Assembly (NCBI GenBank): GCA_902491395.1
Contig: CABUHO010000014.1
Location: 1-59,111, forward strand
Direction: 5' to 3'
Length of the DNA stretch: 59,111 nucleotides
Origin: an uncultured Collinsella sp.
GTDB taxonomy: Bacteria > Actinomycetota > Coriobacteriia > Coriobacteriales > Coriobacteriaceae
Below, in pieces: positions 8,905-17,021 of the stretch (position 1 is its first letter; each line of letters starts with the position of its first letter). Under the pieces are notes generated by a model that was given only the letters and a program-made list of their open reading frames with translations, had not been told where the DNA came from and did no database searches. The position numbers and the translations under genes are program-made.

Positions 8905-8926
8905 TTTTGGTCAGCTTTTGGTCAGC
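8905..8926 (+). promoter_or_regulatory. Perfect 11-bp tandem repeat upstream of the AbiEi-like gene
   Basis: TTTTGGTCAGC occurs twice without a gap (8905-8915, 8916-8926), and the second copy runs into the palindrome TCAGCTGA. It lies 56 bp before the AbiEi-like ATG. AbiEi-type antitoxins bind repeats at their own promoters, so this is a candidate operator. A small hairpin (GCAGGT/ACCTGC) lies just upstream. Otherwise nothing is seen between 8690 and 8966. Confidence 0.45.
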
Positions 8927-8981
8927 TGAGCGGCAAGTTCCAGCTGATACGTTTTTGCTACCCAAAAGGAGGCGGTAGCTC

Positions 8982-9980
8982 ATGACCCATTGCAATAACC
9001 AGCTCATCGACCAACTGCTCACTCAAGCCGAACAAGAGGGGCGCTGTCTGATTCCCCCGAGCACGGCGATCCGAAAAGCGCTCCTTCGGCGCACCGGCGG
9101 CACGGTTGTCTCGCCCATGCCGGGGTTGTTTGCGCGAAAAACGCGCTGGGATGAACTCAACCGAGCGCAACGCCATTGCGAAATCCTCCGCGCCCTTGCG
9201 ATCATCCACCCCGATTGGACGTTCTGCTCGTTTTCGGCCGCCTGTCTGCTGGGGCTCGAGGTCTCGTGGCGACACCTGAATGTCGTGCATGTCTGCAGCT
9301 CGACAAAGCCGTCGGCTCGCCCGGGCGCACATATTCAGCGGCACCAGATTGAGCCGGCCGGAGCAATACTCAGAGCCGGCATATCGGTAACGCCGCCCAT
9401 CCAAACGGTTACAGATTGCCTGTTGCAGACCGGTTTTGCCGACGGTATGCCCATTGCCGATTCGGCGATCTCAAAGCTCGGCCTTGTGCGGGAACAGCTG
9501 ATGGAGGCCGTCGAGCAACGAGCGACCGCCCGCAATGGTCGCACGATTCGCACCGCCCTCACGACACTTCGATATGCCGACGCCCGCGCCGAAAGCGGTG
9601 GGGAATCGGTCGCCCGAGCCGTCATGATCGAGACGGGCTTTGCGCCCGACTGGCTTCAATACGAGCTGACGGATCCCTTCGATTCGGCCAAGCCCATACG
9701 AACGGACTTTGCCTGGGAGCGCCAGGCGCGAGAACTCACGCTGGGCGAGCTCGACGGGTTCGTCAAATATACCGACCAGGCCATGCTTGCGGGACGCACT
9801 ACGGCCGAGACGCTCGTTGCCGAACGCCAGCGCGAGGCGCACCTATCGCTCTACGGTCACCCTCTGTTGCGCTTTACCATGAATGAGGTCCGCTCGGCAG
9901 GAATGCTCGCCAAAAAGCTGCAGACAGCAGGCATCCGACAGACCGCTCTACCGACATGGCTCAACGAGGTGGACCTGTAG
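8982..9980 (+). CDS. AbiEi-like antitoxin / transcriptional-regulator family protein
   Basis: 332-residue protein resembling the actinobacterial group annotated as type IV toxin-antitoxin AbiEi-family proteins. The N-terminal part (about 1-75) would be a winged helix (IRKALLRRTGGTVVSPMPGLFAR). The middle has the typical LRALAIIHPDWTFCSFSAAC and LGLEVSW. The C-terminal part (about 190-330) carries acidic residues in GGESVARAVMIETGF and LGELDGFVKYTD that resemble a Vsr/DUF559-like nuclease fold. AAAGGAGG precedes the ATG. No AbiEii-type nucleotidyltransferase toxin is next to it; repeat cluster C and then the purine operon follow. It is therefore an orphan, or works with an unlinked partner. 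Function is inferred from layout only. Confidence 0.6.
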   Translation: MTHCNNQLIDQLLTQAEQEGRCLIPPSTAIRKALLRRTGGTVVSPMPGLFARKTRWDELNRAQRHCEILRALAIIHPDWTFCSFSAACLLGLEVSWRHLNVVHVCSSTKPSARPGAHIQRHQIEPAGAILRAGISVTPPIQTVTDCLLQTGFADGMPIADSAISKLGLVREQLMEAVEQRATARNGRTIRTALTTLRYADARAESGGESVARAVMIETGFAPDWLQYELTDPFDSAKPIRTDFAWERQARELTLGELDGFVKYTDQAMLAGRTTAETLVAERQREAHLSLYGHPLLRFTMNEVRSAGMLAKKLQTAGIRQTALPTWLNEVDL

Positions 9981-10021
9981 GAGCTGCTAGGCCACGCATC
10001 GCCGGATCGCATCCCCCCTAT

Positions 10022-10476
10022 CTGGGCCGCGTTTTCCCAACGGCCACGCCAACGGAAAGCGCGTCCCAGCCTGGACACTCAAAACGGGATGCACTTTTCG
10101 GATGGCGGACCTGGCGGAAAGCGTGTCCCGGAATCCCGTCTCAGAGCTGGACAGGCTTTCCGGTTGAGTCCTTCAGCGGAAACCGCAGCCCGGAATAAAC
10201 ACTCAAACTGGGATGCGCTTTCCAAACGACCGGCCAGCGGAAAACGCATCCCATTCTGAGGCATGATTCCGGGACACAGCTTCCGGTTGAGGGCCGATCC
10301 GGAAAGCGCATCTCACTCCGGGGCTGGATTCCGGGACGTAGTTTCCGCCGAGGGCCCAAAAAGGAAAGCACATCCCTTTCTGAGTGCCAATTCTGGGTTG
10401 TAATTTCCGCCGAGGGCTCCAAAGGGAAAGCGCATCCCATTCTGAGCGCCAAATCCGGGACGCAGCTTCCGTATGC
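10022..10476. repeat. Palindromic tandem repeat cluster C (seven units plus a half unit)
   Basis: Largest cluster of the family, with units beginning near 10022, 10085, 10147, 10209, 10270, 10332 and 10393, then a left arm at about 10456. The arms again follow GGGACGYAGYTTCCG ... CGGAAAGCGCATCCC. Arm positions differing between units often keep the partial complementarity. It ends about 16 bp before the terminator of the purine operon. Confidence 0.85.
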
Positions 10477-10491
10477 GGAGGCGCTCCAAGC

Positions 10492-10523
10492 AAAAGGCCC
10501 CGGCTCACGATGGAGCTGGGGCC
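10492..10523 (-). terminator. Rho-independent terminator of the purine operon
   Basis: On the minus strand GGCCCCAGCTC pairs with GAGCCGGGGCC (one wobble) over a 6-nt loop and is followed by TTTTGC. It lies 69 bp after the xdhD stop. Confidence 0.75.
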
Positions 10524-10591
10524 AAAGGCGCAGCTTATACAGTTGATGGCAAGCGCAGACGGCAGTCAGCAATGGCCGTCCGCGCTCTACC

Positions 10592-13369
10592 CTACCCGCG
10601 GTGACGGGCGCGGCTGTAGGGCGTATCCACCATGGGCAGATCCGGACGCAGCTTGCCGTCAAATGCGCGATAGGCGTTCTGCACGGCGGGCGCCGTGGGG
10701 ATCGTTGCGATCTCGCCGATGCCCTTGCCGCCGTATGCCACGGGCAACAGCTCGTCCTTCTCCACGTAAATGGCGTGGATATCCGGAATCTCGGGCGCAC
10801 GGAACAGCCCGAGCGTACCGTACCTTGCCTGGGGTACGCAGTCCTTGAGCGGCCAGTCCTCGGTAAGCGCATAGCCCATACCCATGAGCACGCCGCCTTC
10901 AATCTGACCCTGGATGGAGATGGGATTGACCACCTTGCCGGAATCGTGCGCGGCATAGACCTCGCTCACGCGGCCGTCATCATCCAGAATGACCACATGT
11001 GTGGCAAAGCCGTAGCAGATGTGGCTCTTGGGGTTGGGAACGTCAGCGCCCAGCTTGTCGGTCGGCTCCAGGTACACGTAGCCAAACTCGCAGCCCTCGA
11101 GCGCCTTGATGGCGGTCGCGGGATCCTGAGGATGCATGCCCTGGCCGGCGACGAGCTCCTGCGTGCGCAACTGATAGGCGCGACCGTCGTCGTACTCGAT
11201 CTTGACGCCGTCGCCATGCGCGCTCACGGGAGTATCGGGTGCGGGCTTGCCGGCCTCGATGTCAAGCATGGCATCGCGCAGCAGGAAGGCGGCACCGCGC
11301 ACGGCCTCGCCGGTCACGACCGTCTGACGCGAACCAGACGTGGTGCCGGAGTCGGGAGCATTCTCGGTGGAGCACTCGCCGTTGGCGATGCGGCTCAGCG
11401 GCAGACCGCAGGCCTCGGCAACGTCCTGCAAAAAGACCGTGTTGCAGCCCTGGCCGATGTCGGACGTGGCGGCGTAGACCACGGCGCGGCCATCCTCGAC
11501 GCGAATCTTGCAGCGGCCGGCATCGGGCAGGCCCACGCCCACGCCGGCGTTCTTCATGGCGCAGGCGATACCGGCATGTCCGGGATGCGCATAGTAGGCG
11601 TCCTTGACCTCGAGCAGCGTCTCCTTAAGCGCCGTGGAGCAATCGGCGATCTGGCCGTTGGGCAAAACCTCACCCGGCTCGATAGCGTTTCGGTAACGAA
11701 TCTCCCACGGATCCAGGCCGACCTTCTCTGCCAGCAAGTCGATCAGGCTCTCGAGTGCAAACTCGGACTGGCAAACGCCAAAGCCGCGGTACGCGCCGGC
11801 GGGCGGGTTGTTGGTGTAGTAGCCAAAGCCGCGAATGTCGGTGTTCTGGTACTTGTAGGGGCCGACGGCGTGCGTGCAGGCGCGCTCGAGCACCGGACCG
11901 CACAGCGACGCGTAGGCGCCGGTATCAAAATTGATCTCGCAATCCAGGCCGGTAAAGTTGCCCTCGGCGTCGCAGCCCAGCGTAAAGGTGCCGTCCATGG
12001 CATGGCGCTTGGGATGGAACGCAAGCGACTCGGCACGCGTGAGCTTGCACTTCACAGGACGCTGGAGCTTATATGCGGCGAGCGCGGCCAGGTGCTGGAC
12101 CGAAACGTCCTCCTTACCGCCAAAGCCGCCGCCCACGAGCATGGTCTCGACGACCACGCGCTCGGGCTCGCTATCCCAGCCAAACATGTGGGCACACTCT
12201 TTGCGCGTGTCGTAGGCACCCTGGTCGGTCGACTGCACCTTGACGCCGTTCTTGTACGGGAAGGCAACGGCGCACTCGGGCTCCAAGAAGGCATGCTCGG
12301 TAAAGGGCGTGGTAAAGCGCTGCGTCACGGTGAACGCGCTTTCGGCCAGCGCCTTGGCGGCGTCGCCGCGCGTCACGTGGCGGCTCTGACACACGTTGTC
12401 CTTGAGCTCCACCGTGTTGCCGAAGGCAAAGAAGCTGTCGTGCAGGCGCGGGGCGTCAGCAGCCCTGGCCTCGACAATGTTACGCACGGGCTCCAGCGGC
12501 TCGTAATCAATCTTTACGAGCTTCTTGGCCTTCTCGAGCGTCGCCTCGTCCTCGGCAACCACCAGCACAATGGCATCGCCCACGCAGCGGGTGATATCGC
12601 CCGCCGCGATCATGACGTCCCAGTCCTGGATAAGGTGGCCGACCTGGTTGACCGGCACGTCCTCGGCGCGCAGGATACCCACCACACCGGGCAGGGCCTC
12701 GGCCTTGGAGGTATCGATGGAGAGCACACGGGCGCGCGGGTACTTGGAGCGCACGGCGCTGGCATAGGTCAGGCCCGTCTGGTCGATCTCGTCGATGTCG
12801 TCGGGGTACTTGCCCTCGCCGAGCACCTTCTTGCGCACGTCGATACGGAAGGCGCGCTTGCCTACGCCGTAGTTGTCGCCGCGCTCCAGATCCTCGTCGA
12901 TCTGCTTTTCGCCGCGGAGCACCGCAGCGGCCAGCGAAATGCCCTCGATAATCTTCTTGTAGCCGGTGCAGCGGCAGACGTTGCCGCGGATGGCGTACTT
13001 GATCTGCTCCTCGGTGGGCTCGGGGTCCTCGGCGATGAGCGCCGCACCCGCCATGACCATGCCGGGGATGCAAAAACCACACTGCACGGCGCCCACGGCG
13101 CCAAAGGCGTACACAAATGCCTCGCGCACGTCCTCGGGCAGGCCCTCGACAGTCACGATGTCGCGTCCGGCGGCAAGAGCGGTGGTCAGCACGCAAGCCT
13201 TGATGGCCGCACCGTCCACATGGATGGTGCAGGTACCGCACGCGCCCTCGGAGCAGCCGTCCTTGGCGGAGTGAATATGCAGGTCGTCGCGCAGGTAGCG
13301 CAGCAGCGGCTTGTTTTGGGTCGTCGTGTGCTCGACGCCGTTAACGGTAAAAGTGAATTCCTGTGCCAT
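10592..13369 (-). CDS. xdhD: Molybdopterin xanthine-dehydrogenase-type enzyme, fused Fe-S and Mo subunits (XdhD-like)
   Basis: 925-residue hydroxylase of the xanthine dehydrogenase family, close in size and layout to the selenium-dependent/XdhD group of purine operons. Residues 1-75 form a plant-type 2Fe-2S domain (CSEGACGTC at 39-47). The second 2Fe-2S cluster uses C97, C100, C132 and C134. The Mo-cofactor domain follows, with GGGFGGKE at 413-420, GQGCNTVFLQDVAEACG, and the catalytic glutamate in GKGIGE near residue 885. It would interconvert hypoxanthine, xanthine or urate. There is no FAD-binding subunit in the operon; a polyferredoxin gene lies 12 nt upstream instead, so electrons probably flow to or from ferredoxin or YgfK. 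Last gene of the operon. No in-frame TGA is needed to read it, so any selenium would be a bound cofactor. Confidence 0.9.
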   Translation of the reverse strand: MAQEFTFTVNGVEHTTTQNKPLLRYLRDDLHIHSAKDGCSEGACGTCTIHVDGAAIKACVLTTALAAGRDIVTVEGLPEDVREAFVYAFGAVGAVQCGFCIPGMVMAGAALIAEDPEPTEEQIKYAIRGNVCRCTGYKKIIEGISLAAAVLRGEKQIDEDLERGDNYGVGKRAFRIDVRKKVLGEGKYPDDIDEIDQTGLTYASAVRSKYPRARVLSIDTSKAEALPGVVGILRAEDVPVNQVGHLIQDWDVMIAAGDITRCVGDAIVLVVAEDEATLEKAKKLVKIDYEPLEPVRNIVEARAADAPRLHDSFFAFGNTVELKDNVCQSRHVTRGDAAKALAESAFTVTQRFTTPFTEHAFLEPECAVAFPYKNGVKVQSTDQGAYDTRKECAHMFGWDSEPERVVVETMLVGGGFGGKEDVSVQHLAALAAYKLQRPVKCKLTRAESLAFHPKRHAMDGTFTLGCDAEGNFTGLDCEINFDTGAYASLCGPVLERACTHAVGPYKYQNTDIRGFGYYTNNPPAGAYRGFGVCQSEFALESLIDLLAEKVGLDPWEIRYRNAIEPGEVLPNGQIADCSTALKETLLEVKDAYYAHPGHAGIACAMKNAGVGVGLPDAGRCKIRVEDGRAVVYAATSDIGQGCNTVFLQDVAEACGLPLSRIANGECSTENAPDSGTTSGSRQTVVTGEAVRGAAFLLRDAMLDIEAGKPAPDTPVSAHGDGVKIEYDDGRAYQLRTQELVAGQGMHPQDPATAIKALEGCEFGYVYLEPTDKLGADVPNPKSHICYGFATHVVILDDDGRVSEVYAAHDSGKVVNPISIQGQIEGGVLMGMGYALTEDWPLKDCVPQARYGTLGLFRAPEIPDIHAIYVEKDELLPVAYGGKGIGEIATIPTAPAVQNAYRAFDGKLRPDLPMVDTPYSRARHRG

Positions 13370-13381
13370 GGTGATTCCCTT

Positions 13382-13861
13382 CTACACGCCGGCGGCGATG
13401 CCGGTGCGGTCGTGAATGGCGCCATGCGGGCAGACGACGGCGCACATGCCGCACGATAGGCAGTCCACGCCGTCGATATGGGCGCAGTTGTCCTCGATAC
13501 GGATAGCGCCAGCGGGGCACTTTTTGGCGCACATGCCGCAACCGATGCAGCTCGTGTCGCAAATCTTGCGAGCGATGGCGCCCTTATCGGTGTTGTTGCA
13601 GCGCACCAGGATATTCTGGTAGCCGGGAACGAAGGCAATCACGCGCTGCGGGCACGCCATGCCGCACAGGCCACAGCCCGTGCACTTGGAGCGATCCACG
13701 CGGGCGATGCCATCAACCAGCGCAATGGCGCCGTGGGGGCAGGCCGTGACGCAGGCGCCACAGCCAATGCAGCCTTCGCTGCAGCGGGCGTCGCCGCCTG
13801 CGGAGGCACAGCCGCTTCCGCAGGCAACGTAGGCCACGTTATGTTGAATGGATTTGGCCAT
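13382..13861 (-). CDS. Polyferredoxin with four [4Fe-4S] motifs (RnfB-like)
   Basis: 159-residue iron-sulfur protein. Four CxxCxxxC[PK]-type motifs are visible: GCIGCGACVTACP, KCTGCGLCGMACP, SCIGCGMCAKKCP and DCLSCGMCAVVCP. An extra cysteine group lies near the N-terminus (CGSGCASAGGDARC), and the stretch RCNNTDKGAIARKICDTSCIGC resembles RnfB. It lacks a membrane anchor. It sits between ygfK (11-nt gap) and the xanthine-dehydrogenase-type gene (12-nt gap), and most likely carries electrons between them. In E. coli the comparable position is taken by the flavoprotein YgfM, so this gene may substitute for the flavin subunit (inference). Confidence 0.85.
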   Translation of the reverse strand: MAKSIQHNVAYVACGSGCASAGGDARCSEGCIGCGACVTACPHGAIALVDGIARVDRSKCTGCGLCGMACPQRVIAFVPGYQNILVRCNNTDKGAIARKICDTSCIGCGMCAKKCPAGAIRIEDNCAHIDGVDCLSCGMCAVVCPHGAIHDRTGIAAGV

Positions 13862-13872
13862 AAGAGACTCGC

Positions 13873-16872
13873 CTATTTCTTAAGAAGGTACGAATAGTTG
13901 TCGCGCACGGCCCTGATGGTCAGGCGGACGGCCTCGGGAAGACCGGTGTTGACGGCATCGACCGAGACGGTGCGGACCGTGCCGGCGACGCGGACTTTAA
14001 AGTGGTCCTCGTCCACAGCCAGGAAGCCCTCGTTCTCGGAGTTCTCCATGTCCTGCTCGCTCCAGAACAGGGTGAGCTTGTCCTTGTAGGGACGACCCTC
14101 CTGGTAGGGGCAGAACACGGCGCAGTTACCGCACTCGTTGCACATGCCGTCGACATGGACGACCTGATGCTTGGCCAGGCCCGGCACCTTAATTGCCACG
14201 TTGGCGCGGTTGGGGCACACGTCGCAGCAGACCTCGCACACCGAGCCGCAGCCCAGGCAGCGGGTCTTGGTGCAGTTGCGCTTGTCGCGGCACAGCGATC
14301 CCTTGCGCTCGTAGCAGGTGTCCTCGCGGCCGGCCTGCTCGTTGCAGTCGGCGTACTTGTTAAAGTCCACGCCAGCGATGGCACGGGCGACCTCGGCGGC
14401 GTCGGCGATAGCCTCGACCACGGTGGCCGGACCGCGACGGCAGTCACCGGCAGCCCAGACGCCCTCGACGCCGGTGGAGGTGGCGGCAAGGCGGCCGCGA
14501 CGGTCGTGCTCGACGCCCGCGGCGTCGTACAGGCTGGCATCGATGCCCTCGCCCACGGCGCAGATCACCGTGGTGGCGGAAAGCTCGACGGTCTCGCCCG
14601 TGGCGACAGGGCTGCGACGACCGCTTGCATCCGGCTCGCCAAGCTCCATAACGTCGCAGGTCAGCACGGCGCCGTTGAGTGCCTTGGGTGCCAGCAGCTC
14701 GCAGAACTCAACGCCGTCGGCAAGAGCAAGATCGAGCTCTTCCTCATCGGCGGGCATCTGCTTCTTGGTGCGGCGATACACCAGGCGCACGTTCTTCACG
14801 CCTGCCAGGCGCTTGGCCACGCGGGCCGCGTCCATGGCGGTGTTGCCGGCGCCGATGACCACGACGTCCTCGCCCAGCTCGAGCTTCTCGCCCTTCTTGG
14901 CGGCCTCGAGGAACTCCAGCACGTCGAGCTCGGCACCCTCGCCCAAGCCTGCAGAGCCGGGCATCCAGGCACCGGTGGCCACGACCACGTCGGTAAAGCC
15001 CTGGGCCTTGAGCTCGTCAATGGACTCCACGCGAGCGTTGAGCTGCACCTTGGCACCAAAGGCCAGGCAAAGCTCGGCGTCGTGGGAGATATCGTCGCTC
15101 GCGATACGGAACTCGGGGATCACGTGACGGACCACGCCGCCGAGCGAATCGCGGGCCTCAAAGATGGTGACGGGCACGCCAGCACGTGTCAGGAAGAACG
15201 CCGTCGCCAGGCCGGCCGGGCCGCCGCCGATAACGGCAACGTTGTGCTCGCCGTCGTTGGCGATGGCCTGGGCGCGCAGCTTGGGCAGCACGGCGGTCAT
15301 GGCCTCGCGGGCGGCCTTGAGCTTGCTGGCGCGGATCTGGGCGCCCTCGGGCTCATAGAATGCACGCTCGCAGGCACGACCGCAGGGATGCGGGCAAATG
15401 GTGCCGGTAATGAACGGTAGGGCGTTGCGCTCGATGATGATGTTGAGCGCGTCCTCGTAGCGGCCCTCGTCAACAGCCGCCAGGTAGGCGGGAATATCCT
15501 GCTGGATGGGGCAGCTCGTACGGCACGGCGTGGTAAAGCAGTCGGAAAGCGGGCTCTTGCCGGCGACCTTGCGGTCGGGCAGCGGGCGCAGCGGCTTCTT
15601 GTAGAGCGGGTTGGTGAGTGAGTCGGTCTGGATCGCGGTCACGGCCTCGAGCGAGACGCCCTCAAACGGCTTGCCGTCCAGGTCGGTAAACTCGCCGGCC
15701 ATCTGGCTAAAGCGCTCGTAGCCACCGGGCTTGAGCACGTCGGTCGCCAGGGTAACGGGCCAAATGCCGGCGTCATACAGGGCGCGGATGTTGTAGACCG
15801 TGGCACCGCCGGAGTAGCTGATGCGCAGCTTGCCGTCAAACTGCTCGGTAATGCGACGGGCGGCCTCGATGGTCAGCGAGAACAGCGAACGGCCGGACAT
15901 GTACATCTCGGTGGAAGGCAGCTCGTTCCTGGTCACGTCGACGGGGAAGGTGTTGGTGAGCTTGACACCAAACTCCAGGCCGCGCTCGGCGCACAGGGCA
16001 ATCAGGCGCTCGAACATGGGCACGGCGTCGACCCACTGCAGGTCCTCGCGGAAGTGCGTGTCATCGAAGACGATGTAGTCAAAGCCCAGCTCATTGAGGC
16101 GCTGACGGGCAAACTCATAGCCCAGCAGCGTGGGGTTGCACTTGATGTAGGTGTTGAGGCCCTTCTCGGTGATGAGGTAGGTCGCGATGCGCTCGATCTC
16201 CGCCGGCGGGCAGCCGTGCAGGGTAGACTCGGTGATGGAGTTGGAGACGCGTGCCGGGATGGACTCGACAAACGCAGCGTCGACATGCTCAAACTTGTCC
16301 AGGTTGGCAAGCGCCCATGCGCGGCACTCGTTCCAGACGTCGGAGCCGCTGGCATCCTTCATGCCCTCGATGTAGGCGTCGACCTTGGGGCTCTTAATGC
16401 CCTCCAGGTCATAGCCCACCGACATGTTGAAGACAAAGCCGTCCGGGCTGCCCAGACCGTACTCGCGAGCGATCAGGTGGCAGGCAAACCATGCCTTCAC
16501 GTACTCGGCAAAGGCCTGCGGAACCTCGAGCTCGGTCGACCATTCGCAGTTGTAGCACTCGTCCTGAGCCACGATGCAGGGCTTGTTGACGCACTTGGAG
16601 AGCTCCTCGCCGTCCATAACCTGAACGGTCTTGAGCTCAAAGAAGCGGGAACCAGCCACATAGGATGCCACGATGTTCTGGGCAAGCTGCGTATTGGGAC
16701 CGGCGGCCGGGCCAAACGGAGTCTCGATGCGCTCGTCAAAAATGGGAAGCGCGCCCTCCTGGTTGGTCGTGACCATCTTGCGCACGCCAAAGACGGCGCC
16801 CTGAGTCTTGTGCTCCTCGATGATCCAGTTCATCAGCTGCGAAAACGGGATCGGCCTCATGATGTCGCTCAT
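13873..16872 (-). CDS. ygfK: YgfK, putative selenate-reductase-family Fe-S flavoprotein
   Basis: 999-residue multidomain oxidoreductase. The start at 16872 follows GAGAGGAGC; an upstream frame to 16995 looks noncoding. The N-terminal 420 residues resemble a dihydroorotate/dihydropyrimidine dehydrogenase-type TIM barrel. Next comes a GltD-like module: cysteines in CFTTPCRTSCP and CPHPCGRAC, FAD site GGGPAGLA (about 550) and NAD(P) site GAGNTAMDA (about 680). C-terminal [4Fe-4S] motifs include CLGCGSVCEVCCDVCP and CNECGNCAVFCP. YgfK is a conserved member of gut bacterial purine/urate degradation clusters and probably supplies or takes electrons; its exact reaction is not settled and the selenate-reductase name is historical. 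It is co-transcribed with ssnA and the polyferredoxin. Confidence 0.93.
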   Translation of the reverse strand: MSDIMRPIPFSQLMNWIIEEHKTQGAVFGVRKMVTTNQEGALPIFDERIETPFGPAAGPNTQLAQNIVASYVAGSRFFELKTVQVMDGEELSKCVNKPCIVAQDECYNCEWSTELEVPQAFAEYVKAWFACHLIAREYGLGSPDGFVFNMSVGYDLEGIKSPKVDAYIEGMKDASGSDVWNECRAWALANLDKFEHVDAAFVESIPARVSNSITESTLHGCPPAEIERIATYLITEKGLNTYIKCNPTLLGYEFARQRLNELGFDYIVFDDTHFREDLQWVDAVPMFERLIALCAERGLEFGVKLTNTFPVDVTRNELPSTEMYMSGRSLFSLTIEAARRITEQFDGKLRISYSGGATVYNIRALYDAGIWPVTLATDVLKPGGYERFSQMAGEFTDLDGKPFEGVSLEAVTAIQTDSLTNPLYKKPLRPLPDRKVAGKSPLSDCFTTPCRTSCPIQQDIPAYLAAVDEGRYEDALNIIIERNALPFITGTICPHPCGRACERAFYEPEGAQIRASKLKAAREAMTAVLPKLRAQAIANDGEHNVAVIGGGPAGLATAFFLTRAGVPVTIFEARDSLGGVVRHVIPEFRIASDDISHDAELCLAFGAKVQLNARVESIDELKAQGFTDVVVATGAWMPGSAGLGEGAELDVLEFLEAAKKGEKLELGEDVVVIGAGNTAMDAARVAKRLAGVKNVRLVYRRTKKQMPADEEELDLALADGVEFCELLAPKALNGAVLTCDVMELGEPDASGRRSPVATGETVELSATTVICAVGEGIDASLYDAAGVEHDRRGRLAATSTGVEGVWAAGDCRRGPATVVEAIADAAEVARAIAGVDFNKYADCNEQAGREDTCYERKGSLCRDKRNCTKTRCLGCGSVCEVCCDVCPNRANVAIKVPGLAKHQVVHVDGMCNECGNCAVFCPYQEGRPYKDKLTLFWSEQDMENSENEGFLAVDEDHFKVRVAGTVRTVSVDAVNTGLPEAVRLTIRAVRDNYSYLLKK

Positions 16873-16970
16873 AATGAGCTCCTCTCTGTAACGCCCGGCG
16901 AGACCGCGCGGCGGGCGCAAATACGGTGTAGCGCTAGCACAGCGCCGGCGACCCCGCGGAGGCCGCCTAT

Positions 16971-17006
16971 ACGCGCGTCGAATGCGGCGAAACACCCGAC
17001 GCGCGT
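16971..17006. other. Intercistronic hairpin between ssnA and ygfK
   Basis: ACGCGCGTCG (16971-16980) is a perfect complement of CGACGCGCGT (16997-17006), loop 16 nt. No T-run follows in either direction, so it may tune mRNA stability or partial read-through within the operon. Confidence 0.5.
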
Positions 17007-17021
17007 GAATCTACTTGTGAA

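Noticed and set aside
6556..10476. CRISPR array
   Set aside because: Arms vary between units, spacers are not unique sequences of fixed length, each unit is itself palindromic, and no cas genes are present.
10141..10956. Minus-strand open frame of 271 codons across repeat cluster C
   Set aside because: Successive units give three different peptide versions in rotation (GSCVPE, AEITTQN, RKLRPGI types), showing no protein-level constraint. It also overlaps the end of xdhD in another frame.
10592..13369. Selenocysteine codon in the xanthine-dehydrogenase-type gene
   Set aside because: The frame is open without any internal TGA; selenium, if used, would be a labile cofactor and not an encoded residue.
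10601..13459. 952-codon plus-strand open frame opposite xdhD
   Set aside because: Antisense of a clear molybdenum enzyme in GC-rich DNA; its translation has no recognisable domain.
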